Positions 19,783 to 28,801 of a stretch of DNA of 64,000 nt are shown piece after piece. Position numbers and translations under genes: made by a program. The notes under the pieces were generated by a model that searched no databases, was not told the origin of the DNA, and saw only the letters and a list, made by a program, of their open reading frames with translations. The stretch comes from Lewinella sp041392765 (GTDB lineage Bacteria > Bacteroidota > Bacteroidia > Chitinophagales > Saprospiraceae). Each line of letters opens with the position of its first letter. The stretch's first letter is position 1. Location: positions 14,827-78,826 of the forward strand of contig JAWKLL010000026.1 of the NCBI GenBank assembly GCA_041392765.1. Reading direction: 5' to 3'.

Positions 19783-20397
19783 ATGAAAAACCTCCTCTTT
19801 TTGTCACTTTTCACTTGTTTACTCCTCGGGAAAAGCGGGTTTGCACAAGTAAGTAATGAAGCTAAAACATTGCTCGGCGACGGAGCATCGATCAGTACGG
19901 AAAACTGGGGCTTTTTTATCACTCCAAGCTACGGTATTACCTCAATGGACGGAAGTTCAGCATCTCTATTCCATCTGCGGGGTGGCTTAAGCATCAAGGA
20001 TAAAATATCGCTTGGTGCATACTTTAGCACATCCTTAAACCAAATCAATCCTAAAAGCGAGACGGTTCAAGGTGTTTATATGGATTATTGGACTGTAGGC
20101 GGATTTGCCGAGTACACTATATTTTCAAAAAAGGTATTTCATCTTACGGCTCCACTTTATGTAGGTTATGGCGAAGTAGAGATGGATAATGAAAACGGAG
20201 ATGCGAGATTAGGGGAAGCTAATTTTTTCCAAATCGAGCCTGCTGCTTTGATAGAAATAAACCTACATAAAAATGTCCGTTTCAATATTGGGGCAGGCTA
20301 TCGCTTTGTAGGCTCTATTAGCTATCGAAACTTTAACCAATCAGATATTTCAGGTTTGGCGGGCTACATAGGATTAAAATTTGGGTTGTTTAAATAA
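19783..20397 (+). CDS. Outer-membrane beta-barrel protein
   Basis: 204 aa with a signal peptide (MKNLLFLSLFTCLLLGKSGFAQ). Alternating strands with aromatic ends (WGFFITPSYGI, FHLRGGLSIKDKISLGAYFS, YWTVGGFAEYTIF, FHLTAPLYVGYGEVEM, VRFNIGAGYRFVG) and the final GLKFGLF are typical of an 8-stranded OMP_b-brl barrel. Likely partner of the preceding lipoprotein. Its last 8 bases overlap the convergent LuxC-like gene. Confidence 0.75.
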   Translation: MKNLLFLSLFTCLLLGKSGFAQVSNEAKTLLGDGASISTENWGFFITPSYGITSMDGSSASLFHLRGGLSIKDKISLGAYFSTSLNQINPKSETVQGVYMDYWTVGGFAEYTIFSKKVFHLTAPLYVGYGEVEMDNENGDARLGEANFFQIEPAALIEINLHKNVRFNIGAGYRFVGSISYRNFNQSDISGLAGYIGLKFGLFK

Positions 20398-21412
20398 TCG
20401 ATGCCAAAAAGCGCAGCGTATCCACTCCGTCTGCATAATCGTCTAAAGCAGGTTGTTGGGCATGCCCCAAGGGATAGGTTTTCCATCCTGGCAACTCGGC
20501 GTGGCTTACGACTAATTGAATCTCATCGGCTTTAGCATACAGCTCCGTTGCCAAGGCATCCAATTCCTCATAATAACCGTAATGAAGGGTGGCAATAGCC
20601 GATTGTAAAGCCTTCTCCTCCCTAAGTAGGATACAGCCGTTGGCTTTGAAGTCCACCTTATTTAGGATGTACAAGGCGTAGTTATAGTCAAAATTATTCT
20701 TGTACTTCGTGTGGTTGACGATTGCCCGATATTCATGCAACGCCTCCAAGAGCGGCTCAAAGTCATACCCTTTTGGCAGGTACAGCTTGGCCACGTTGCG
20801 GCAACCCAGTCCAAAAAAATCAAAAATATCGCGCCCTAATGCCCTCAATTCGGCAGGGGTTTCCTTGCCGTCTAAAACAGCTACTGCATGCCTGTTTTTA
20901 CGAATGATATGGGGGTATTTACCAAAGTAAGCCTCAAAATACCGGGCGGCGTTATTACTACCTGTGGCAATGACGGCATCAAACTGTTGCAGCCGTTCCA
21001 CCTCCGAGTAGTAGGCCGCTGCACGGTCATCCAAGTTGCGCAGGATACGCCACAGTGCCGGCAATAGATAAGGGTCTTTATCGGATAATTTCACCACGGC
21101 ATGATGCCCGGCAGCAAATACACACAAAACATCGTGAAACCCCACCAACGGCAAATTGCCCGCCATCACCAATCCCACCTTGCGCGGCGTAACTGTAGAA
21201 GGCCAGTCGTAATGCGAGAGCCACTGCCGTAGCTTTTCGGCATCCAGCATCTGGCTAGCGATGGCATCTATGGCTTGCCACTGGCTTTCTTCCGTAAACC
21301 AGCCATTGTGCAATGCTGTTCGTTTCACCGTGGCCACCAGGTATTCATCCGATCGCGCACGCAGCCTTTCCCCCAATGCGTGTAGCAATGCTATTCGCTC
21401 CGCTATGTTCAT
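20390..21412 (-). CDS. LuxC-like acyl-CoA reductase
   Basis: 340 aa of the LuxC/acyl-CoA reductase family, related to aldehyde dehydrogenases: NAD(P)H-dependent reduction of acyl thioesters to aldehydes. Seen: KVGLVMAGNLPLVGFHDV (nucleotide fold), FDAVIATGSNNAARYFEAYF, and the catalytic region FDFFGLGCRNVAKLYLP with its cysteine. Shorter than Vibrio LuxC, as is usual in Bacteroidota. Its ATG overlaps the stop of the upstream pseudouridine synthase (ATGA at 21409-21412), a coupling that need not mean a shared pathway. No luxD/E or luxAB nearby, so luminescence is not implied. Confidence 0.85.
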   Translation of the reverse strand: MNIAERIALLHALGERLRARSDEYLVATVKRTALHNGWFTEESQWQAIDAIASQMLDAEKLRQWLSHYDWPSTVTPRKVGLVMAGNLPLVGFHDVLCVFAAGHHAVVKLSDKDPYLLPALWRILRNLDDRAAAYYSEVERLQQFDAVIATGSNNAARYFEAYFGKYPHIIRKNRHAVAVLDGKETPAELRALGRDIFDFFGLGCRNVAKLYLPKGYDFEPLLEALHEYRAIVNHTKYKNNFDYNYALYILNKVDFKANGCILLREEKALQSAIATLHYGYYEELDALATELYAKADEIQLVVSHAELPGWKTYPLGHAQQPALDDYADGVDTLRFLASII

Positions 21413-22455
21413 GGCATATTCTTTTTACCTGCTTCTCGCTGTGAAACATAATCCCTCCACATCTGTATGGCGGCCTGCATATCTTCGGGCAAATCGGTAT
21501 CGAATTGCATCCATTCTCCCGTGGCAGGATGGGTAAAACCCAGCGACTTAGCATGCAGCGCCTTTGCTGTGGCAAGGTCTGGAAAATGCGTTCCACGTAT
21601 TGCTTGTACTTGCTGTAAATCGTGCCTTTGGCAATGACTCCATACGTGCGGTCGCTAAAAAGCGGATGCCCTAAGTGCTGCATGTGTACCCTTATTTGGT
21701 GGGTGCGCCCGGTTTCCAAGTTGCATTTCACCAAAGTGGTATAGTACATCCGCTCTATTACCTCGTAGTGGGTCACTGCCCACTCTGCCTTTTTCGTCGT
21801 CTTCGTGTACGGTATGGCGCTTGCGGTCGCGTTCGTCCCTGCCTATGAAGGTGGAGATGGTGCCGCTGTCTTGCGCAACATCGCCCCACACCAGCGCGTA
21901 GTAGGTGCGCTCAACATCGTGGCGAAAAACTGTTTAGCCAAAGGTGACATGGCGTAATCGCTTTTCGCCACCACCATGAGCCCAGAGGTGTTCTTGTCGA
22001 TGCGATGTACAAGCCCAACGCGATTGCTGTTATTGCCCTCCATCAGTGGCAGTTGGTCTCCGAAGTGGAAAGCCAAGGCATTGGCCAATGTACCCATCCA
22101 GTTGCCAACACCGGATGCACCACTAACCCGGGGTTTGTATAATACAAAAGATCCGAGTCTTCATAACGAATATCAAGGGAATATCTTCCGGTACCAAGGG
22201 CGCATCTTCGTCGTAATAACGCGGTAAGATGACGTGATTTTTTCACCCGGTTTTACCTTATGGTTTGGTTTTATTAATTTGCTATCCACCGAAATAGCTC
22301 CCCGTGCGGATAGCATCCTGTATGCGGTTGCGGGAAGATTGCAGGCGGGTATGCAAAAACTTATCGATACGGAGCGGGTCTTGCCCGGGATCGACGACGA
22401 TTTCGATCGTTTGGTAGTACTCATCATTGTAGTAAAAATCCTGCTCCTCAGTCAT
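21409..22455 (-). CDS. RluA-family 23S rRNA pseudouridine synthase, RluD-type (at least five frameshifts)
   Basis: About 349 aa once joined. Start MTEEQDFYYNDEYYQ at 22455. An S4 RNA-binding domain (DKFLHTRLQSSRNRIQDAI ... KPNHKVKPGEKI) precedes the synthase core LDIRYEDSDLLYYTNPGLVVHP, the catalytic loop HRIDKNTSGLMVVAK with its aspartate, and LETGRTHQIRVHMQHLGHP. The end AKSLGFTHPATGEWMQF ... KKNMP stops at 21409. This layout is that of RluD, which modifies 23S rRNA helix 69, but RluA paralogues look alike. Frame changes occur near 22305, 22210, 22100, 21905, 21785 and 21580. The complete motif set suggests assembly indels. Confidence 0.87.
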
Positions 22456-22740
22456 GGGTTTAATATTTCGGGGTACAAAAGTAGGGATAATTCTATGGAC
22501 TACGGTTGTTTGAGCGTAAGAAATAAGTATAGCGAATAAAACGCTATATTTGCATTCAGTAGATGTATGTAGGAGTATTTTTGTATGCGCTTCAAATACC
22601 TTTTTACGCCATGCTGCGTTAAAGAACCATTTTCCTTAGCTACGGCTAAGCAAAAGAACCTTTCCTTGCCTAACGTAAAAATCTTATTTGAATCCCTATA
22701 CAAAGTCCCCGTACATAACCTCTAATATTCACACAAAACC
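22456..22740. repeat. Gene-free stretch with a REP-like hairpin repeat and a -7 box
   Basis: TATATTTG at 22545-22552 is an exact TAnnTTTG box on the plus strand. From about 22590 to 22690 lies a palindromic segment beginning TTTTTACGCCATGCTGCGTTA and ending TAACGTAAAAAT, with the inner hairpin CTTAGCTACGGCTAAG. No coding potential is visible before ATG 22741. Confidence 0.5.
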
Positions 22741-24328
22741 ATGAAGCTACTACCCGTAGGTCGGCAGAATTCGAAGACCTCATCAAAGAGGATTTGCTGT
22801 ATGTGGATAAAACTCGGCAGGTGTATGAGCTTGTCCGGCAAGGACGGCTGTATTTTCTATCGCGACCACGGCGGTTTGGCAAGTCGCTGTTAGTATCTGT
22901 ATTCCGACATTTGTTCCTAGGCAAGCGGGAGCTTTTCAAAGACTTGTGGATCGGCCAACACAGCGGCTATGACTTTACAGAATATCCTGTATTGCAGTTC
23001 AATTTCGCAGATTTTGGGTTGAAGACCAAAAAACTTGAGGAAGAACTCTCTCTTGCCATTCGTTCTTATGCCGAAGCATACGGCGTGGACATAGAAGTGA
23101 CCTCTATTTCTACCCAATTGAAATCACTGGTTCAAAACATCCATAGGCAAACGAACTACCCTGTGGTGTTGCTAATTGACGAATACGACAAACCCATCAT
23201 CGACTTCCTCACCGAAGTGGAAAAAGCGGAGGCCAACCAGCTCGTGCTGCGCCGGTTTTTCACTAAAGGGTTGGAAGCGGCAGGGCATCTTCGCTTCTTT
23301 TTATCACGGGGGTCTCCAAATTCAGCAAAGTGAGTCTGTTTTCCGATCTGAACAACCTTACAGACCTTAGCATTCACAACCTCAGCCATGATTTGCTAGG
23401 GATTACTCATGATGAGTTGGAAACCTATTTCGGCGAACATATCACCGCCGTAGCGCACCACTATAAACTGTCTGTTACCGAAATAAAAGATGCCATTCGC
23501 GCTTGGTACAACGGTTATTCATACAATGGTTCCACACCGCCTACACAACCCGTATTCTATCCTCTTCATTTTTTCAAACCCAACAGTTTAGCAATTATTG
23601 GTTTACTACCGGAACGCCTACTTTCTAGTGGAAACTATCCGCAACCGAGGGATCAATCCGATGGAGTTTGAATCCGTTAAGGTTGATGAAAACTTCCTCA
23701 ATAAATTCAGCTTGCGGGATTTAAACATGGTAGGATTGCTCTTCCAAACGGGCTACCTCACTATCCAAGCTGCCGATTTGGGTGTATTTGAGCAATACTA
23801 CACCTTGGGATACCCCAATTACGAAGTTAGACATTCGCTTACCCATAATTTAGTGGAGGCATTCACGTGGCAATCCGCTTCCACCGTAAGCCAATCCCTT
23901 ATCGATATGCGAAAGGGACTCAAAGAAGGCGATCTCTTCTTGTTTATGACGGCCTTGAAAGTCATCCTCTCCGACCTAAAATACAACTGGCAACCTCCCA
24001 AGCAGTACAAAACTGAGGCAGAACTACTCACTATGTGGGAGGGTTATTTTCATGCTATCCTCTACCTCTATCACAGCGTATATGGATATGTCGGTGCAGG
24101 TGGAATTGGCTCATGCTAGGCCGTATCGACTTGGTCATCAGCACAGGGACATTCCTCTATATCATGGAGTTCAAGATGGATGGCAGTGCCCAAGAGGCGT
24201 TGGCACAAATCAAGGAAAAGGACTATACCGCCCCCTTTGCCAACACCGCACAAAAAGTATTCCTCGTAGGCATCCACTTCAGCAACGAAGAACGCAACTG
24301 GGAAGACTGGGTGGTGGAGGAAGGGTAA
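22741..24328 (+). CDS. AAA-ATPase / PD-(D/E)XK nuclease family protein (at least five frameshifts)
   Basis: About 525 aa after joining. N-terminal AAA-ATPase-like domain: LLYVDKTRQVYELV, the P-loop variant RPRRFGKSLL, Walker B VVLLIDEYDKPI and ITGVSKFSKVSLFSDLNNL. C-terminal PD-(D/E)XK domain: GRIDLVI with the acidic residue, then FLYIMEFKMDGS (the ExK), and AQIKEKDY. The family is expanded in Bacteroidota and presumed nuclease-linked, of unknown role. Frames break near 22767, 23310, 23585, 24095 and 24110. It stands between repeats and has no partner gene. With a paralogous family that often decays, real pseudogenisation is possible here. Confidence 0.82.
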
Positions 24329-24416
24329 GGCTAGTAACGCGTCTTAACAAATTGCACAAATTAGTAAACACGTTATTAATTGTACTGACTTTCGTTATTT
24401 CGGGTGTCTATATTTT

Positions 24417-24575
24417 GGTTCTTTGACGATTTGTGTCGTGGGCCTCCCTTCGGGTGCTACGTTCCACAGCTCGCTATTCGCTCGGCCAGCTTCCTACGGT
24501 CGCTGTCTGTCCGCTATCGCGGCCACTGTTGCACATCGCTAGGCCAGAGATTCCACATATTTTGTCAAAGAACCT
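24417..24575. repeat. Repeat C1, 159-bp element with GGTTCTTTGAC inverted ends
   Basis: Starts GGTTCTTTGACGATTTG and ends TTTTGTCAAAGAACCT, an inverted pair. The core CAGCTCGCTATTCGCTCGGCC and CACATCGCTAG is shared with the copy at 51291-51446. No ORF. Confidence 0.75.
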
Positions 24576-24625
24576 AATTTTTTATAAAAAAATGTGTCAA
24601 CTTTATTTTATTTAAAAAAAATGCT

Positions 24626-24633
24626 TATTTTTG
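24626..24633 (+). promoter_or_regulatory. -7 box TATTTTTG before a gene-free structured segment
   Basis: Exact TAnnTTTG consensus with no protein gene downstream on this strand for more than 6 kb. It therefore probably starts an RNA. Confidence 0.4.
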
Positions 24634-24639
24634 CACTCA

Positions 24640-24915
24640 TAGCAGTGGATTGACAACCCACCTGCCCATCATAGGTATATAACTCTGGCTTTGTCACTAG
24701 AGCGTTCGGGCGATGCGCGAGCCATTTTTCTTCCGCTTGCGTCATCCATGGTAAAGGTTGCTGGGGTCTTGTAAAAGACCATGATTGACTGGCGTGTGGG
24801 TACTGTCACCACGCGGAGAGGAAAGCTTTTGTCCGTACTAAAAACGGGCTGTTGAGGCATGGCGAACCGGACAGTCAGGTGGGCTCCCACAAGGGGCAGC
24901 TATACCCTTTTCTGA
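24640..24915 (+). ncRNA. Candidate structured RNA of about 275 nt
   Basis: No credible protein is encoded. Several helices can form: long-range CCCACCTG (24657-24664) with CAGGTGGG (24876-24883), GATGCGC (24712-24718) with GCGTCATC (24739-24746), GGTCTT-GTAA-AAGACC (24765-24780, a GNRA tetraloop), GCGTG (24792-24796) with CACGC (24810-24814), and TGTCCG with CGGACA (24830-24873). They nest without conflict and follow a -7 box. I could not match tmRNA, RNase P, SRP or 6S signatures. The base composition is much more GC-rich than the flanks. Alternatively it is a remnant of a mobile element. Confidence 0.35.
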
Positions 24916-25002
24916 CATACCTACCCTTCTACTTCGCATCACCGCCTTTCTTTCTTCACTTTGTTGATTAACGTAAAATATCGCATCGTTCACTCAAGTT
25001 GC

Positions 25003-25099
25003 GTGCATAATAAATTGCACAACTGCGTCCCTGTTACAGCATTGAATAAAAGATGGTAGCAGATTGGCAAAGCACTGAATGGTGCAATTTATTATGCAC
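25003..25099. repeat. Perfect 18-bp inverted repeat, 61-bp spacer
   Basis: GTGCATAATAAATTGCAC at 25003-25020 and its exact inverse at 25082-25099. It lies just downstream of the ROCO gene stop (25114) and may act as a terminator-like structure or be the two ends of a small MITE. Each arm is itself nearly palindromic (TGCA...TGCA). Confidence 0.75.
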
Positions 25100-25113
25100 A
25101 TACTTTGCCGCTC

Positions 25114-28100
25114 CTATTCCATGTTTTGGTCACCAGTGCCGGAGTTGGCCTGGTTTTTTATTATGATAGTCGGATTGACTTTGATAACAGGGCGTTGGAT
25201 TTGGCTTGGGTTAGTTGTGCCCGTAGTGGGGGTGTAGGAAAAAGGAAGTGTTCCGCAATCCACCACTGAGCCTTGCTGTATGGCCAAGCCACTCGCATTG
25301 ATTTGTGCCGCCTGTATGCTGCCATCGGTACAGGCGATTCCGATTTGGATAATTTTATCGGTGGGCAGTTTTACGTTTTTTAGTTTAAACCTACCGCTGG
25401 CCAAAGGGGCTGGGTTCACCATATTATCATCCTGCACGAATACGTTGGTGACGGTAGTGGCATCGGCCACGCGCCCGTTCACTACGACGCTGCCGACGAG
25501 GGTGACGGTGGTGGCAGATGGAGGTATTTCCTCTGACACTTCTGTCTTTTCAGGATATATCTTACCAGATACCCCTGGCATCTTAACCTCCCCGCCCCGT
25601 CCAGTGACGAATAAACCAACCACAAAGATGATGCCCAGCACCATTGCGGCGAAGATGGCTTGCTTTCCATATTTTTCCATAAAGGGTATAAATTTTGGCT
25701 TGTCCTCTTCTAAGAGTTCCAGCGCGGATTTAGTAATCCTTTGTTTTTCTGTTTTTATTTCATCGTTTGTCCAAGTGCCTTCTCTTTCGTGTTGGGACAT
25801 GGTTTCGTATCGGCTTTTTAGCAGCGCAACATCGTTGTTGTTCGGCTTCCAAGCATCCAGCGCATCCAAGGCTTTTTTCAACTTTCCGTTACTGAGCAAT
25901 TGACGGATACGCGCTTTTTCACCCGCTACTACTGGCGCAGGAGCAGGTGGCGGGAAAACTGGTGTTGGCTCGTCTTTTTCAGGCGCGGGCACTTCTCCAT
26001 TTTCTGTTTCCTCCTCCGTCAGCTTGCGCACTTTCTCTTCCTGCTCGGGTAGGAAGATACGGTAAGGTGTAGCGTCCACTGGTTGGCGACCTTTGGTAAC
26101 CAAATGGGTACAGTGTACGTCCTTCAGCAAATCCTGTAGCAATATGGGCGGCGCGTCACCCACGCTAATCCACTGCTCCACCTCATCGAGGCGTTGCAAC
26201 TCGTCCAGCTCTTTTTGAATCTCTCTCAATAGCCAAATATCGCGCTGGAGTACACGTATGTGAATAGCCCCACCGAAATCGGCTCGGTCAGCTTCAGCCT
26301 CCACGATGGCGGAAGCGCCTGCTTTGTCAATGAGCATTCCTGCCTTGTAGATGTTTTTCACCTCGGCATAGCGGTGCGTAATGGCAATGAACTGCTGCAT
26401 AATGCCAAAATGGAGCATCTTGTACGCATAGGTCAACGTACAGATAGACTCCCCGCTTTCTTGGAAGCGTTTTTCCCGTTCCTCAAAGGCTTGGGGGCGT
26501 TTCTCGGGTAGCAACTCCACCGAAATATAGCGGCGCTGCTCCCAAGGTACATCTTTTTCTTGCTTGGTGGTAATATCAAAACAAAGGTGCGACTGTAGCA
26601 TGAATCGCAAGAACCAATCGCGCTCTTCAGGTCGGTATTCCTGCCAGAAGCGATTGAGCAGCACGCCATCGAAATGACCTGCCTGCTCCTTTATTTCATC
26701 GTAGGCACCTTCGCGTTCAAAAAGTCGATAAGCAGCCTTGAGCATCCAGTCCTGATTGAGGATGATTTTGTTATCGAACAATCCCGGCTTATAAAAAACC
26801 ACACCCGTAGGGACGAGCCAATTTACAAGTAGCTTTTGGGGGTCGAGTTCACCCAAACGCTTGGCTTCGGTTATAAAAAAATCATAGTCCAGCGTATTGT
26901 TGGCCACCGTCGAGGTGTTGGTAGCGTCTTTTTTCTTCAACCCATCCAACCATGCCCGGGTAGCTTGTGCGCCTGGTGTCAATGGTTGTTTTTTGCCCAG
27001 CTTCTTGATGGCTTTTTCCAATGCGTTGAGCAGGTCTTTATAGCCTGTATCCGCTTGTTGGCGTTGGCCAGCATCTATGTTCAAAAACTCCGACAGGTAT
27101 GGAAACTGCCCTTCGTACTTTTCGCGGAGTGTAAACTCTTCCCCATGCCTCGTGCGTGGATTATCTGGCGGGCTTTCCGTTTGGGCTACTACCACTGGGC
27201 TATTGGGTGCTAAGTGCCGGATGTAGGCCAACCAATAACGCAGCTTTTTATTGGGCCACTGGTAGGTTTTACCTTTATCCGTCGTTTGCGTAATAAAATC
27301 CTTTTCCTCTGTGTCTTTGTGCCAAAGTAGGATGTAGGCTGTATTTTCTTGCAGAAACAGGCGGTGGGTATAGTGGTAAAAATCTTGTCCCCCAAAATCC
27401 CACAGGTTGAGGATGTAAGGAAAACCAAAGCGCTCGTCTGACACCCGCTCTTGGTCATCAAACCGAACAATGGAGATGCCATGTGTAGATACCCAATCTT
27501 TAGTGAATTGCCTCGTTGTCAAATAAGTTACGAAGCACGACTTTCCCGCTTTGCCGTCACCCACCACCAAGACCTTGTACTCCTTATCTTCTGTACCCGT
27601 GTTACTGCCGTAGGCTTCCCTCAATTTTTTCAAACCTGCTAAATAATTGCTGCCATCTCCCTTCTTCACATAGGTTGTAACCAAGGAATCAAGGGGATTT
27701 TTCCGAAGATAGAGGTAACGCAGGGTAGGCATTTTGTCAACGAGTTCGGCATTCCATGTTTTGAACTCATTTTCCGACAAGTCCAGCTCCTCCAAGCAAG
27801 GTAGGGCTTCCTCCAAGTCGAATGTGGTCACTTTATTCCCTCTCACATCCAACACCCGCAGCCTCGGATAAGCTCCCTTCAATTCCAACCCTTTCAGTTG
27901 ATTGCCACTAAAGTCCGCATGGCGCAGCAGGGACATTCCATTGGGGGGCAAGTCCAATTGGGTCAGCTTTTTGTTGCCGCTGATACAGACGTATTCTAAA
28001 GTGGGCAAGTCGGGCAGTACGATGCGTTCCAAGTCCGTTTCCCGCAGTATGAGGCCGCGCACACGCCCTTCTTCATCCAGCAACACGCTGTGGGGGTGGT

Positions 28101-28308
28101 GTTCGCCTCGGAAGTACTGCCAAGCGTACCAGTGTTGGCTTTGTCGCTCCTCCTCTGCGGTGAGCGGTGGTGTATCGGGTTTCCATTGCGCGATGCTATC
28201 GCGGATAGCAGGCCATGCCTCCCAGTCTAAGCGGAACACCGCCAGTGCCACACCGCCGAGCGCGCGCTGGAGTTGATCCCATTCAGGGCTGTTGGGCATT
28301 GGGGGCAT
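25114..28308 (-). CDS. ROCO-family GTPase with LRR, EAD11, transmembrane helix and extracytoplasmic domain
   Basis: An intact 1064-aa multidomain protein. Leucine-rich repeats at about 100-205 (LRVLDVRGNKVTTFDL, LEELDLSENEF, LRYLYLRKNPL). Roc GTPase at about 244-440, with P-loop GDGKAGKS (250-257) and switch WDFGGQ (303-308); the NKxD motif is replaced by AQTE. COR domain at about 480-750. A Pro/Glu linker, then an EAD11-like effector-associated domain at about 797-867 (ARIRQLLSNGKLKKALDAL ... LLKSRYETMSQ). Transmembrane helix at about 884-902. Last about 160 residues: a beta-sandwich like a carboxypeptidase regulatory domain (LVGSVVVNGRVADATTVTN ... GRFKLKNVKLP). EADs recruit effectors in NTPase-driven bacterial conflict or signalling systems, so this is probably a membrane-anchored sensor/switch. 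It shares a 5' leader with the SUMF1-like gene upstream. Confidence 0.85.
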   Translation of the reverse strand: MPPMPNSPEWDQLQRALGGVALAVFRLDWEAWPAIRDSIAQWKPDTPPLTAEEERQSQHWYAWQYFRGEHHPHSVLLDEEGRVRGLILRETDLERIVLPDLPTLEYVCISGNKKLTQLDLPPNGMSLLRHADFSGNQLKGLELKGAYPRLRVLDVRGNKVTTFDLEEALPCLEELDLSENEFKTWNAELVDKMPTLRYLYLRKNPLDSLVTTYVKKGDGSNYLAGLKKLREAYGSNTGTEDKEYKVLVVGDGKAGKSCFVTYLTTRQFTKDWVSTHGISIVRFDDQERVSDERFGFPYILNLWDFGGQDFYHYTHRLFLQENTAYILLWHKDTEEKDFITQTTDKGKTYQWPNKKLRYWLAYIRHLAPNSPVVVAQTESPPDNPRTRHGEEFTLREKYEGQFPYLSEFLNIDAGQRQQADTGYKDLLNALEKAIKKLGKKQPLTPGAQATRAWLDGLKKKDATNTSTVANNTLDYDFFITEAKRLGELDPQKLLVNWLVPTGVVFYKPGLFDNKIILNQDWMLKAAYRLFEREGAYDEIKEQAGHFDGVLLNRFWQEYRPEERDWFLRFMLQSHLCFDITTKQEKDVPWEQRRYISVELLPEKRPQAFEEREKRFQESGESICTLTYAYKMLHFGIMQQFIAITHRYAEVKNIYKAGMLIDKAGASAIVEAEADRADFGGAIHIRVLQRDIWLLREIQKELDELQRLDEVEQWISVGDAPPILLQDLLKDVHCTHLVTKGRQPVDATPYRIFLPEQEEKVRKLTEEETENGEVPAPEKDEPTPVFPPPAPAPVVAGEKARIRQLLSNGKLKKALDALDAWKPNNNDVALLKSRYETMSQHEREGTWTNDEIKTEKQRITKSALELLEEDKPKFIPFMEKYGKQAIFAAMVLGIIFVVGLFVTGRGGEVKMPGVSGKIYPEKTEVSEEIPPSATTVTLVGSVVVNGRVADATTVTNVFVQDDNMVNPAPLASGRFKLKNVKLPTDKIIQIGIACTDGSIQAAQINASGLAIQQGSVVDCGTLPFSYTPTTGTTNPSQIQRPVIKVNPTIIIKNQANSGTGDQNME

Positions 28309-28380
28309 AACAAGGTTTTTGTTTATCGTTCTTTTTATCGTACTAAGTTATCGGGCTACTTGAAGTTGTTCGATAGCTTA
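28309..28380 (-). promoter_or_regulatory. 5' leader of the ROCO gene, shared with the SUMF1-like gene
   Basis: On the minus strand it reads AGCTATCGAACAACTTCAAG, then TAGCCCGATAACT, then an A-rich stretch with ACGATAAACAAAAACCT just before the ATG. The leader of the SUMF1-like gene (29600-29656) has the same order and nearly the same bases. The first 33 bases can form a hairpin in both copies. Shared transcriptional or RNA-level control is the likely meaning. Confidence 0.6.
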
Positions 28381-28382
28381 GC

Positions 28383-28514
28383 ATTTTGACGGAAATAACT
28401 GATCCCATTTTTCCTAAAGGCTTACCTTTATGCACATGCTTTGTGCAAGTATTCCTCCGCTTAGTGCATAAAGCCAAGCCAAAAATGGGATCAGTCATTT
28501 TTTTCCCGTCCCTT
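28383..28514. repeat. Repeat A4, inverted copy
   Basis: TTTTGACGGAAATAACTGA and TCCCATTTTT at the left, AAAAATGGGATCAGTCATTT and TTTTTCCCGTCCC at the right. Same element as 9181-9310 and 60671-60799 in the opposite orientation. It lies between the ROCO leader and the SUMF1-like gene. Confidence 0.85.
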
Positions 28515-28801
28515 AACACACCACAAAGGTAAATTTTATTTTTGGTTGGCCAGTACGTCCTCGTGAGGCGGGTGGTTGCCTCATTCATAATTTGCAAAAT
28601 TTCAGCATGTACAGGATGAGAATCGCGCACCCCTACGATTCTGAAAATTCATTAATTCTGGAAATTCTGATTCAGACAAATAATACACGCGCATCTCCGC
28701 AATTTTAATCCTTCCATCCTAGCGCAGGATTTAATACGACTTTCAACATAATTCGTTTAGCCGGCAAAACCTTCGCACACGCGGCATGAAGTGCCGCGGA
28801 A
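28515..28801. other. Intergenic stretch ending in a GC-rich hairpin
   Basis: No coding frame is seen. It contains degenerate direct words ATTCTGAAAATTC, ATTCTGGAAATTC and TTCTGATTCAGAC (28641-28678). A perfect 7-bp hairpin CGCGGCA-TGAAG-TGCCGCG lies at 28780-28798, three bases beyond the SUMF1-like stop; it could end that transcript, although the T-run is weak (GGTTTTG). Confidence 0.5.

Noticed and set aside
20390..21412. A lux (bioluminescence) locus
   Set aside because: Only a LuxC-like reductase is present; no luxA, luxB, luxD or luxE nearby.
24813..24835. Resemblance to the RNase P CR-I motif (GGAGAGGAAAG ... GTCCG)
   Set aside because: Five extra bases interrupt the motif, the partner CR-V is missing and there is no room for the full RNA before the ROCO gene.
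24669..24890. A 73-aa minus-strand frame inside the structured segment
   Set aside because: No family resemblance, and it lies over several stable helices behind a plus-strand -7 box; an RNA is the better reading, though not proven.
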